Origin: Thermohalobaculum sp039187815
Lineage (GTDB): Bacteria > Pseudomonadota > Alphaproteobacteria > Rhodobacterales > Rhodobacteraceae
Direction: 5' to 3'
Assembly: GCA_039187815.1 (NCBI GenBank)
Contig: JBCCZI010000003.1
Span: 42,270 to 106,269, forward strand
Length of the DNA stretch: 64,000 nt
The position numbers were made by a program, and so were the translations under genes. Positions 32,709-41,058 of this stretch are shown here, in pieces. Under the pieces are notes generated by a model. It had not been told where the DNA came from and made no database searches. It saw only the letters and a program-made list of their open reading frames with translations. Positions within the stretch are counted from its first letter, which is position 1, and every line of letters begins with the position of its first letter.

Positions 32709-35159
32709 TTAGGCGCGCATGTGGGCACCATTGGCGTCATAGGCCGGCGCGCCCAGAACCTCGGCGCCGTAGCGCTCGCCCAGGATCTCGACCTCGAGGC
32801 GGGTGCCGGGTGTCGCCGAGGCCACCTGCACATAGCCCATCGCCATCGAGCGCCCGACCCGGTGGCCATAGCCGCCCGAGCTGACATAGCCGACCGCCTC
32901 GTCGCCAAGCAGAATCGCCTCGTCGCTGGCGACATCGATCCCGTCCACATCCAGCGTCATGGTCACGAGCTTGCGGGCCGGGCCGGTGGCGCGCACGGTC
33001 TCGGTGGCCTCGCGACCGACGAAGTCCTTCTTCCAGTCGATGAAGGCGTCCATGCCGCTCTCGACCGCGTCGAAATCCGGGCGGTATTCCAGCGTCCAGA
33101 CGCCCCAGCCCTTCTCGAGCCGCATCGACATCAGCGCCCGGGCCCCGTACCAACGATATCCGAGATCGGCGCCCGCCTCCTCGATGCTCTGGGCCAGGCG
33201 CAGCAGATACTGCGGACGGCAATAGATCTCGAAGCCGAGCTCGCCCGAGAAACTGATCCGGTTGAGCAGCGCGGGCACCCCGCCCACCGAGACCAGCCGG
33301 CAATCGCGGAAGCGCAGCGCCGTGCCCGACACATCCTCCCGCGTTATACGGGACAACAGCGCGCGCGACTGCGGCCCCGACAGCGCGATGCCGTGCCAAT
33401 CGTCCGAGATGTTGGCATAGGCGACATCCTGGGGCCGGCTCTGCTCGAACCAGCGGCGATGCGCCTCTTGCATCGCGCCCGAGCCAATCAGCCAGAAGTG
33501 ATCCTCGTCGAGACAGGCCACGGTCAGATCGCCGTAGAGCCGGCCCTTGGGCGTGAGCATTGGCGTGAGGGTCAGCCGCCCCGGCCCTGGCACCCGGCCC
33601 GCCAACAGGCGGTCGAGCCAGGCGCGCGCGCCCGCACCGCGGATCTCGTGCTTGCCGAAATTGGCGATCTCGATGCCGCCGACCGCCTCCTGCACCGTCT
33701 TCACCTCGCGCGCCACATAGGCATGCGAGCGGCTGCGCTCGAAGCTCGGATCCTCCCAGGCATCCGCCGGGCCGTCCCCGAACCACAGCGCGTTCTCGAG
33801 CCCGAAGCCCTGGTCCATGCGCGCGCCCTTGGCCACCAGGCGGTCATAGAGCGCGGTGGTCTTTTGGAGCCGGCCCTTGGGCAGCGTCTCATTAGGGAAG
33901 GTCATGACGAAGCGCCGCTCATAGTTCTCGGTCGACTTCACGGTGCCCCAATCGGGCGTCGCCCAGTCGCCAAAGCGCGCGACATCCATGGCCCAGACAT
34001 CGATCGAGGGCTCGCCATGGATCATCCACTCGGCCATGGTGAGGCCAACGCCGCCGCCCTGGCAGAAGCCCGCCATCACACCCACTGCGACCCAATAGTT
34101 CGTCATGCCCGGCATCGGCCCGATCATCGGGTTGCCGTCGGGGCCGAAGGTGAAGGGGCCGTTGATCACGTCCTTGATGCCGGCCTCGCCGATGGCGGGG
34201 ATACGCTCAAAGCTCATCTCGAGCCGGTCGGCGATGCGGTCGAGATCGGGCGGCAACAGCTCGTGCCCGAAATCCCAGGGCGTGCCGGCGACCTTCCAGG
34301 GCGTGCCCTTGGGCTCATAGGTGCCGAGCAGCATGCCCTCGCGCTCTTGGCGGAAATAGATATTGGCCTCGTAATCGATGCCCGAGGGCAGCCGGGTCGG
34401 GTGGGTCGCCACGGCATCGATCCGGTCGGTCAGCAGATAGTGGTGCTCCATGGGCTGCACCGGCAGGGCGAGGCCCGCCATCTGACCCACCTCGCGCGCC
34501 CAGAGCCCGCCGCAGTTGACCACGATCTCGGCGTTCAGCGTACCCGTGGGCGTGGTGACGTCCCACGAGCCGTCCGCGCGCTGCGTCGTCGCGGTCACCG
34601 GCGTGTGGGTGAAGTACTGCCCGCCATGCACCCGCGCCGATTTGGCAAAGGCATAAGTGGCGCCGGAGGGATCGAGATCTCCGTCCTGGTCGTCCCAAAG
34701 CGCGGCCAGATAGTGCTTGGGGTCGATCAGCGGATGGCGTTCGGCCACCTCCTTGGGGCTGATGAACTCCTGGTGCAGGCCCATATAGCGGGCCTTAGAG
34801 CGCTCGCGTTTGAGATAGTCGTACCAGGTCTTGTTCGACGCGAGATAAAAACCGCCGGTGATGTGCAACCCCACCGAATGGCCCGAGGTCTCCTCGATCT
34901 CGCGGTAGAGGTCGATCGTGTAGCTCTGCAGCCGGCTGATGTTCGGATCCGAGCTGATCGTGTGGATCTGCCCCGCCGCGTGCCAGGACGAGCCCGAGGT
35001 CAGTTCGTTGCGTTCCAGCAGCACCACGTCTTTCCAGCCGAACTTGGCCAGGTGGAACAGGATCGAGCAGCCCACCACGCCGCCGCCGATGATCGCGACC
35101 TTGGCATGGCTCGGCAGGGCTTTGGCGGGCGCGGGCTCGTCGGTCTGGATCTCGGGCAT
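32709..35159 (-). CDS. Dimethylglycine/sarcosine dehydrogenase-like flavoprotein with GcvT domain
   Basis: The 816-residue two-domain protein has an N-terminal FAD oxidase domain with KVAIIGGGVVGCSILFHLAK and ERNELTSGSSWHAAGQ (the His that can hold FAD covalently), then a central linker. From about residue 420 it has a folate-binding GcvT-like domain with HFWLIGSGAMQEAHRRW and FSGELGFEIYCR. Such fusions demethylate dimethylglycine, sarcosine or related amines and pass the methyl to tetrahydrofolate. ATG 35159, with GGAG upstream, is preferred over ATG 35171. It is divergent from the DUF4202 gene and ends in a terminator. Confidence 0.85.
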   Translation of the reverse strand: MPEIQTDEPAPAKALPSHAKVAIIGGGVVGCSILFHLAKFGWKDVVLLERNELTSGSSWHAAGQIHTISSDPNISRLQSYTIDLYREIEETSGHSVGLHITGGFYLASNKTWYDYLKRERSKARYMGLHQEFISPKEVAERHPLIDPKHYLAALWDDQDGDLDPSGATYAFAKSARVHGGQYFTHTPVTATTQRADGSWDVTTPTGTLNAEIVVNCGGLWAREVGQMAGLALPVQPMEHHYLLTDRIDAVATHPTRLPSGIDYEANIYFRQEREGMLLGTYEPKGTPWKVAGTPWDFGHELLPPDLDRIADRLEMSFERIPAIGEAGIKDVINGPFTFGPDGNPMIGPMPGMTNYWVAVGVMAGFCQGGGVGLTMAEWMIHGEPSIDVWAMDVARFGDWATPDWGTVKSTENYERRFVMTFPNETLPKGRLQKTTALYDRLVAKGARMDQGFGLENALWFGDGPADAWEDPSFERSRSHAYVAREVKTVQEAVGGIEIANFGKHEIRGAGARAWLDRLLAGRVPGPGRLTLTPMLTPKGRLYGDLTVACLDEDHFWLIGSGAMQEAHRRWFEQSRPQDVAYANISDDWHGIALSGPQSRALLSRITREDVSGTALRFRDCRLVSVGGVPALLNRISFSGELGFEIYCRPQYLLRLAQSIEEAGADLGYRWYGARALMSMRLEKGWGVWTLEYRPDFDAVESGMDAFIDWKKDFVGREATETVRATGPARKLVTMTLDVDGIDVASDEAILLGDEAVGYVSSGGYGHRVGRSMAMGYVQVASATPGTRLEVEILGERYGAEVLGAPAYDANGAHMRA

Positions 35160-35316
35160 GCGGCTCTCCATGGGCGATCTGCCCGACAGCTTAGCCATGG
35201 CCGCGCGGGGGGTGACTGCAAAAAACCTGACCTCTTGTCGCCCGAAGGCGACCTGCGGCCCCTTGCGCCCGGCTGCCGTGCGCGCAACCATTGGCCGGTC
35301 GACCGAGGAGGCAGAC

Positions 35317-35892
35317 ATGACGGACCGGCTGAGTGCGATGCTGGCGGCGATTGACGCGGCGAACGCCCTGGACCCGACGCTGGAGCGCGATGGCGCGGCC
35401 GAGCAGCCGGCCGCCCTGCTCTATGGCCAGCGGATGAGCGCCGAGCTCGACCGCCTCGCCCCCAACGCGCCCGAGCTGTTGCGCATCGCCGCCCGCGGCC
35501 AGCACATCGAGCGCTGGAAGATGCCGCGCACCGCGTATCCCGAGGGGCGCGCGGGCTATCTCGACTGGCGCCGCGCCCAGGCGGTCTTCCATGGCGAGCG
35601 GGTGGGCGGGCTGATGGCCGAGGCCGGCTATGCCCCCGAGGACGGCGCCCGCGTCGGCGCCATGCTGCGCAAAGAGGGCATCAAGCGCGATCCGGAGGTG
35701 CAACTGCTCGAGGACGTCATCTGCTTTGTCTTCGTGCGCTGGTATCTCGGCGCCTTTGCCGCCAAGCATGCCGAAGAGGACGTGGTCCGCATCGTCGGCA
35801 AAACCGCACGCAAGATGTCCGGGGAGGCACGCCGGCGTATGCTGGCGGAGTTCGACCTTGCCCCCGTGATGGCTGCCGCGATCCGCCCCTGA
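35317..35892 (+). CDS. DUF4202 family protein
   Basis: The 191-residue helical protein matches DUF4202: SAMLAAIDAANALDPTLE at the N-terminus, PELLRIAARGQHIERWKMPR, YLDWRRAQAVFH and the acidic helix VQLLEDVICFVFVRWYL. The conserved His, Asp and Arg positions suggest an HD-like fold, but no activity is known. GAGGAGGCAGAC precedes the ATG. It stands between the divergent flavoprotein gene and the copper promoter. Confidence 0.8.
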   Translation: MTDRLSAMLAAIDAANALDPTLERDGAAEQPAALLYGQRMSAELDRLAPNAPELLRIAARGQHIERWKMPRTAYPEGRAGYLDWRRAQAVFHGERVGGLMAEAGYAPEDGARVGAMLRKEGIKRDPEVQLLEDVICFVFVRWYLGAFAAKHAEEDVVRIVGKTARKMSGEARRRMLAEFDLAPVMAAAIRP

Positions 35893-35922
35893 GGGCCTCG
35901 CCCGCCCCATCGCAGGTGCCTC

Positions 35923-35953
35923 TTGACCTTCCAGTTGATGGAAGCCCCACATG
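35923..35953 (+). promoter_or_regulatory. CueR-type copper promoter of copA
   Basis: TTGACC (35923-35928) overlaps the dyad ACCTTCC-N7-GGAAG (35926-35944), which sits in a lengthened spacer of about 19 bases before a weak -10 near 35948-35953. This overlength layout with a CTTCC/GGAAG dyad is the classic MerR/CueR-activated promoter. Confidence 0.75.
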
Positions 35954-35991
35954 CCCGTATGTGGGCGCGTGTGACAGGCTGCGGGACAGGT

Positions 35992-38445
35992 ATGGCATCG
36001 GACGTGATCAGCATTGGCATCGAGGGCATGCATTGCGCCGCCTGCTCTGGGCGGGCCGAGCGCGCGCTGGCCGATGTGCCAGGCGTTGCCCGCGCCTCGG
36101 TGAACTTGCTGACCCACCGGGCCGAGATCGAGTTGGCGGGCGCCACGGCGGATGCGGTGATCCATGCGGTCGAGGCGGCGGGCTTCCAGGTGCCGACCGC
36201 CGAGGCGCAGATCGCCCTCACCGGACTGCAGTGTGCCGCGTGTGTCGCGCGGGTCGAGGCGCGGCTGCGGCGCATCCCAGGCATCGTCTCGGCCGAGGTC
36301 AATCTGGCCACGGAGCGGGCCCGGATCCAATGGACCGGTGCGCGACCCACGCGGTCGATCCTCGAGATGGCTCTGGGCGAAATCGGCTTTGGCCTCGGCG
36401 CCGATGTGGGCGAGGATCGGACACCAGCGACCGCTGAGCCGGACTGGCTCGGCCGCGATGTGTTATTGGCCGCGGGGCTCAGCCTGCCCGTCGTGGCGCT
36501 CGAGATGGGTGGCCATCTGATCCCGGGCCTCGCGCTCTGGGTCGAGCAGAGCCTCGGGCAAACCACCAACTGGCTGGTGCAAGGGGTGCTGACGAGCCTG
36601 GTCCTGCTCGGCCCGGGACGGCGGTTCTTCACGACCGGCGTGCCGGCGCTCTGGCGCGGGGCGCCGGACATGAACGCTCTGGTCGCGCTCGGCACGCTGG
36701 CCGCCTGGGGGTTCTCGACGGTGGTCCTGCTCACACCAGGGCTCCTGCCAGCCGCGGCCCGCGCGGTCTATTTCGAAGCGGCGGCGGTGATCGTGACGCT
36801 GATCCTGCTCGGGCGGTGGCTCGAGGCCCGCGCCCGCGCCCGAACAGGCGAGGCGGTGCGGCGCCTGATCGGCCTCGCGCCCAGCACCGCACGGGTGCTG
36901 CGCGGCGGCGCCGAGATCGAGACCCCGGTCAGCGCCCTGATCCCGGGCGACCAGGTCCGCGTGCGCCCGGGTGAACGCCTGCCCGTCGACGGCGTGCTGC
37001 TCGAGGGCCGCTCCTTCATCGACCAATCCATGCTCACCGGCGAGCCGCTGCCGCTGGAGGCTGCTCCGGGCCAGAGGCTGGTCGGCGGAACGGTGAACGG
37101 GGCGGGCGCGCTGACGCTGCGGGCGACCCGGGTGGGCGCAGACACCGTGCTCGCCCAGATCGTGCGGATGGTCGAGGCCGCCCAGGCCACCAAGCTGCCG
37201 ATCCAGGCCGTCGTCGACCGGGTCACCGCCTGGTTCGTGCCCGCCGTGCTGGCCGTGGCCATGCTGACGGTGCTGACCTGGCTGGCGCTGGGACCGGCGC
37301 CGGCCGTGCCCGCCGCCCTGACCGCCGGTGTGGCGGTACTGATCATCGCCTGCCCCTGCGCCATGGGGCTGGCGACACCGACTTCGATCCTGGTCGGGAC
37401 GGGGCGCGGGGCCGAGCTCGGCGTGCTGTTCCGCGGCGGCGATGCGCTGCAGGCGCTCGGCCAGGTCGACGTGGTGGCCTTTGACAAGACCGGCACGTTG
37501 ACCGAGGGACGCCCGGTGCTCACCGATCTCGTGACGCTGGACGGCGTTGCGGAGAACGCCCTGCTGACCGCCATCGCCGCGGTCGAGGCCCGCTCGGAGC
37601 ATCCGATCGCCCGCGCTGTGGTGGCCGAGGCCGTGCGGCGCGGCCTGGAGTGGCCTGAGGCGGAGGCGGTCGAGAGCCTGCCCGGCATCGGGGTTCGCGG
37701 TCGGGCCGCGGGGCGCCGGGTTCTGGTCGGATCGGCGCGGCTGCTCGAGCGTGAGGGGCTCACGGTCGATCCGGCCTTGGCCGCGCGCTTTGGAGCCGCC
37801 GGCAAGACCCCGCTCTTTGCGGCCATCGACGGGACGGCGGTGGGTGCCATTGCGGTCGCCGATCCAGTCCGGCCCGAAACCGCCACCGCCCTCGCCGAAC
37901 TCCGCGCTCTTGGGGTCGAAATCGCCATGATCTCGGGCGACACCCAGGCGACAGCCGCTGCGATCGGCGCCGAGCTCGGCATCGACCGGGTGGTCGCCGA
38001 GGTGCTCCCCGCCGGCAAGGTGGCCGCGCTCGCATCGTTGCGCGAGGGCGGCCGGCGCGTGGCTTTTGTCGGCGACGGCATCAACGACGCCCCAGCCCTG
38101 GCAGCGGCGGATGTGGGCATCGCCGTTGGCACGGGCACCGACATCGCCATCGACAGTGCCGATGTGGTGCTGATGTCCGGCGCACCCACAGGGGTTGCGC
38201 GCGCCATCGCCCTCAGCCGCGCCACCATGGGCAACATCCGGCAGAACCTGGCCTGGGCCTTTGGCTACAACACCGCTCTGATCCCGGTGGCCGCCGGAGC
38301 GCTAGCGCCCTTTGGCGGGCCGATGCTCTCGCCGATGCTGGCGGCGGCGGCCATGGCGCTCTCGAGCGTCTTTGTGGTCGGCAACGCGCTCCGGCTGCGC
38401 CGTTTCGCACCAGCGCCGCGGCGCGTGGCAGGGAGGCAGCCATGA
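35992..38445 (+). CDS. copA: Copper-exporting P1B-type ATPase
   Basis: The 817-residue ATPase has two N-terminal heavy-metal domains (GMHCAACSGR and GLQCAACVAR), eight predicted membrane segments with the Cu(I) site CPC (454-456), the TGEP actuator motif, phosphorylation loop DKTGTLTEG (Asp498), SEHPIARA and the hinge GDGINDAPAL. It exports Cu(I) from the cytoplasm. ATG 35992 is preferred; the CueR-type promoter is directly upstream. The last bases overlap the cueR ATG by four, so pump and sensor are co-translated. Confidence 0.94.
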   Translation: MASDVISIGIEGMHCAACSGRAERALADVPGVARASVNLLTHRAEIELAGATADAVIHAVEAAGFQVPTAEAQIALTGLQCAACVARVEARLRRIPGIVSAEVNLATERARIQWTGARPTRSILEMALGEIGFGLGADVGEDRTPATAEPDWLGRDVLLAAGLSLPVVALEMGGHLIPGLALWVEQSLGQTTNWLVQGVLTSLVLLGPGRRFFTTGVPALWRGAPDMNALVALGTLAAWGFSTVVLLTPGLLPAAARAVYFEAAAVIVTLILLGRWLEARARARTGEAVRRLIGLAPSTARVLRGGAEIETPVSALIPGDQVRVRPGERLPVDGVLLEGRSFIDQSMLTGEPLPLEAAPGQRLVGGTVNGAGALTLRATRVGADTVLAQIVRMVEAAQATKLPIQAVVDRVTAWFVPAVLAVAMLTVLTWLALGPAPAVPAALTAGVAVLIIACPCAMGLATPTSILVGTGRGAELGVLFRGGDALQALGQVDVVAFDKTGTLTEGRPVLTDLVTLDGVAENALLTAIAAVEARSEHPIARAVVAEAVRRGLEWPEAEAVESLPGIGVRGRAAGRRVLVGSARLLEREGLTVDPALAARFGAAGKTPLFAAIDGTAVGAIAVADPVRPETATALAELRALGVEIAMISGDTQATAAAIGAELGIDRVVAEVLPAGKVAALASLREGGRRVAFVGDGINDAPALAAADVGIAVGTGTDIAIDSADVVLMSGAPTGVARAIALSRATMGNIRQNLAWAFGYNTALIPVAAGALAPFGGPMLSPMLAAAAMALSSVFVVGNALRLRRFAPAPRRVAGRQP

Positions 38446-38837
38446 ACATCGGCGAGGTGGCGGAGCGCTGCGGCCTGCCCGCCAAGACGATCCGGTACTA
38501 TGAGGATATCGGCCTGGTGCGCCCGGCGCGGAGCGAGAACGGTTATCGCAGCTTTGCCGAGCGCGATGTGCACAAGCTAACCTTCCTGTCGCGCGCGCGC
38601 TCGTTGGGGTTCAGCATCGAGGACTGCCGGGCGCTGCTCGAGCTCTACGAGGACCGCTCGCGCGCCAGTGCGGATGTCAAGCGCGTGGCCGAGCAGCATC
38701 TCGCACGCATCCAGGCCAAGATCGCCGAGCTCGAAGCGATGCAGGGCACGCTGGCTGATCTGGTGACCCGCTGCCACGGGGACGACCGGCCCGATTGCCC
38801 GATCCTGGAGGGGCTGGCGCGCCAGCGCGAGGCCTAG
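38442..38837 (+). CDS. cueR: Copper-responsive MerR-family regulator CueR
   Basis: The 131-residue protein has the MerR helix-turn-helix NIGEVAERCGLPAKTIRYYEDIGL, a long dimer helix, and the C-terminal metal loop CHGDDRPDC, two cysteines with seven residues between, as in CueR for Cu(I). It likely activates the promoter at 35923. Its stop overlaps, tail to tail, the stop of the next gene on the other strand. Confidence 0.92.
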   Translation: MNIGEVAERCGLPAKTIRYYEDIGLVRPARSENGYRSFAERDVHKLTFLSRARSLGFSIEDCRALLELYEDRSRASADVKRVAEQHLARIQAKIAELEAMQGTLADLVTRCHGDDRPDCPILEGLARQREA

Positions 38838-39367
38838 TCGGGCGCGGGCTCGCCCCGCCAAAAGGCCCCGGCCCCCGGATGCACTGTCAGCGCTCCGGGT
38901 CCGGGCGCCTCGGCCATGCCGGCATGGGAGAGCGCATCGACCACCTGCCACGCATGCGCGGGCGGCAGATCCGGCACCGCGACCAGCCCATACTCTCCGC
39001 CGAGCGCCGCGAGCCGGACGAGCGGCACCGGCGGATCGGCCTCGAATGGCGCGACCGCCCAGACCATGGCTTGCGCCTCGGCCGCCGAGAGCACCGCCAC
39101 CAGCAATTGGCCCGTGCCCATCAGCGCCGCAATGCGCCGCGGGTGGGGGCCGCGGGCGACCCGCGCCCGGGCGGCCGGCAGTTCCCGCTCCAAGGCCGCA
39201 ACCACCGCCTTGGCCAGGGTGTAGGTCTGCGGATCTCCCCGGTGCGCCCCGATCAACAGGTGCTTTTGGCGATAGACGACCCACTGGCCATAGGGCGTGT
39301 GCGCCGGAGCCGTCCCGGCAAGGCCCGCGGATGCGAGCCCCGCCAGAACCGCGCGTCTAGTCGGCAT
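38834..39367 (-). CDS. Secreted protein of unknown function, end of the urea/amide operon
   Basis: The 177-residue protein has an export signal with adjacent arginines (PTRRAVLAGLASAGLAGTAPA), possibly Tat-type. The mature part reads LLIGAHRGDPQTYTLAKAVVAALE and RIAALMGTGQLLVAVLSAAEA, a pattern like a small periplasmic binding-protein lobe (TAXI-like), but it is much shorter than those. I do not recognise the family. Its start overlaps the end of the upstream amidase gene by 11 bases, so it belongs to that operon. It converges on cueR with a four-base overlap. Confidence 0.65.
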   Translation of the reverse strand: MPTRRAVLAGLASAGLAGTAPAHTPYGQWVVYRQKHLLIGAHRGDPQTYTLAKAVVAALERELPAARARVARGPHPRRIAALMGTGQLLVAVLSAAEAQAMVWAVAPFEADPPVPLVRLAALGGEYGLVAVPDLPPAHAWQVVDALSHAGMAEAPGPGALTVHPGAGAFWRGEPAPD

Positions 39368-40616
39368 CGTCGACGAATACGTCCTTGTTCAGCACCGCGG
39401 TGACCACATAATTCGGCACGTCGACCACTTGGCCGATGCGCAGATCGACGGCCACGCTCGCCAGGATATAGGCCTGCTCGCGCGTCAGCCCGTGCACCCG
39501 CTGGATGTGGTCGATCATCGCCCGCAAGGCATGCCGCGCCGCCAGGGTCAGATCCTCGGAGAGGTTCGAGAGCCCCGCGATCGGCGCGCTGTCGAGATAG
39601 CTGTGATAGATCGGCACCTCGCCCGCATCCTTGAGCGGATAGCCAATCGTCTGGTGGAAGCTCGAGGGCTCCATGTTCTTGATCTGCGCCCCGCCCTCGA
39701 CCTGCGGGCTGGTGATGGCGCTGCCGAGGCCCTTGCGGATCTCGGTGGTCACCGTGACCACGGCGCCGGTCTCGATGGCGGTGCCCGAGACCTCGCCATC
39801 GCCCTGGGCATAGTGCACATCGCCGATGAACAGCCCGCAGCCATCGACAAAGCAGGGGATCAGCAGCGTTGTGCCGACCTGCATCTGCTGGACGTCCATG
39901 TTGCCGCCGTTCTCGCGCGGCGGCACCGTGCGCAGACAGGTGTCGGCATGGCTGCCGTCCTTGCCGCAGACCGCGGCGGGAAGGGCGCCCGTGGGCTCGG
40001 GCGGCAGGGCGATGCCGCCGACCGCCGCCAGCTCCGCCTCCCGCGCGAGCCAGGCGGCCACCTCCGGCTCGCCCGGCATGGTGCCGATGGCGCCGGTGAA
40101 GGCCTCGTAGGGCACCGCGATCCCCGGCATGGCATCCGAGCGCGCATGGGTGCGGTCGAGCTTCCAGCCGACGAAATAGGGCTCGGTGAACTCGTCGCGC
40201 AAAAAGCCGAAGCCCGGGACGATCACTGTATAGCCGAACTCGTCCGGCGCGATGTCGACGATGGTGATGGCCAGCACATCGCCGCGCTCGGCACCCTCGA
40301 TCGAGACCGGCCCCTGCATCGGGTGCACGCCCGAGAGATCGAGCGCGGCCACATCATCGGCGTTCGAATCGAGCGTGAGGTCGCTGTCGAGCGCGTCGCG
40401 CGTGTGGAACACGATGTAGTCCCCCGGGCTCGCCGCCGCGACCGAGGGGATCTCCGGGTGATAGCGGTTGAAGCAATTGGGATCATCGGCACAAAACGCG
40501 CCCTGCTTGTCGATCACGATCCGGGTCTGCCAGGTGACGTCGGTGGTGTCGGCCATCGCGCCGGCGGCCAGGCTGATCAGCCCGGCGGCGGCGGTGGCAC
40601 AGCGCAGGTGTCGCAT
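39357..40616 (-). CDS. Acetamidase/formamidase-family protein with signal peptide
   Basis: The 419-residue FmdA-family protein has a clear N-terminal signal peptide (RHLRCATAAAGLISLAAGAMA). Family motifs are ALDLSGVHPMQGPVSIEGAERGD, PPRENGGNMDVQQMQVGTTLLIP and GDVHYAQGDGEVSGTAIE, close in pattern to the cytoplasmic paralogue at 41059. Extra cysteines (FCADDPNC, VCGKDGSHADTC) could form disulfides in the periplasm. It would hydrolyse short amides outside the cytoplasm, which would be unusual for FmdA. A 118-base gap with a long hairpin separates it from fmdB. Confidence 0.82.
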   Translation of the reverse strand: MRHLRCATAAAGLISLAAGAMADTTDVTWQTRIVIDKQGAFCADDPNCFNRYHPEIPSVAAASPGDYIVFHTRDALDSDLTLDSNADDVAALDLSGVHPMQGPVSIEGAERGDVLAITIVDIAPDEFGYTVIVPGFGFLRDEFTEPYFVGWKLDRTHARSDAMPGIAVPYEAFTGAIGTMPGEPEVAAWLAREAELAAVGGIALPPEPTGALPAAVCGKDGSHADTCLRTVPPRENGGNMDVQQMQVGTTLLIPCFVDGCGLFIGDVHYAQGDGEVSGTAIETGAVVTVTTEIRKGLGSAITSPQVEGGAQIKNMEPSSFHQTIGYPLKDAGEVPIYHSYLDSAPIAGLSNLSEDLTLAARHALRAMIDHIQRVHGLTREQAYILASVAVDLRIGQVVDVPNYVVTAVLNKDVFVDDAD

Positions 40617-40689
40617 GGGCGGCCTCCTCTGTTGCGAATTGCATCATCCGCCAGGCACGCGCGCCAAGGCAAGCGCTTCCTCGCGCAGT

Positions 40690-40728
40690 GGCCATACCCG
40701 AACCAGGGGGACCGGTCCGGGTATGGCC
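40690..40728. repeat. 11-bp perfect inverted repeat between fmdB and the secreted amidase gene
   Basis: GGCCATACCCG (40690-40700) and CGGGTATGGCC (40718-40728) are exact complements around a 17-base loop that itself holds GACCGGTC. No T-run follows on the minus strand, so it is not a standard terminator. It may mark an RNA-processing or stability boundary inside the operon. Confidence 0.6.
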
Positions 40729-40734
40729 CTGACC

Positions 40735-41055
40735 TCAGTGTGAGATCATCCAGGGCCGGCTGCCTGGCGTGCTCTTTGTGCCGTTCGCCGCGACGCGGGT
40801 CTTGCCGCGGCGGATCCGGCCACCGCTCTCGAACCCATGGGTGCGGGTCGATTTCGGCTCGTGCGCCGCCCGCTCATTGGTTTCGTGCGCATGGCGGACC
40901 CGGCTGTCGAGCACGCCCAGCCGCGGCATCGACAGCAGGACCCGGGCCGAGGCCGTCCCGCACACAGGGCACGGGCACGGATCGGCATAGGCGGTCATCG
41001 GCTGGATCGCCTCGAACGCGCCATGGGTCTCGCAGATATACTCATAGACCGGCAT
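40735..41055 (-). CDS. fmdB: FmdB-family zinc-ribbon protein
   Basis: The 106-residue protein starts MPVYEYICETHGAFEAIQPM and has CPCPVCG, giving the FmdB zinc ribbon (Cys-x2-His/Cys...CPxCG). A basic, disordered C-terminal half follows. FmdB was named as a putative regulator of formamidase in Methylophilus. It is three bases after fmdA and so co-transcribed with it. Confidence 0.85.
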   Translation of the reverse strand: MPVYEYICETHGAFEAIQPMTAYADPCPCPVCGTASARVLLSMPRLGVLDSRVRHAHETNERAAHEPKSTRTHGFESGGRIRRGKTRVAANGTKSTPGSRPWMISH

Positions 41056-41058
41056 GGC

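Noticed and set aside
32709..35159. GcvT domain read as DMSP demethylase DmdA
   Set aside because: DmdA is a stand-alone protein of about 370 residues. Here the domain is fused to an FAD oxidase, which fits dimethylglycine or sarcosine dehydrogenase.
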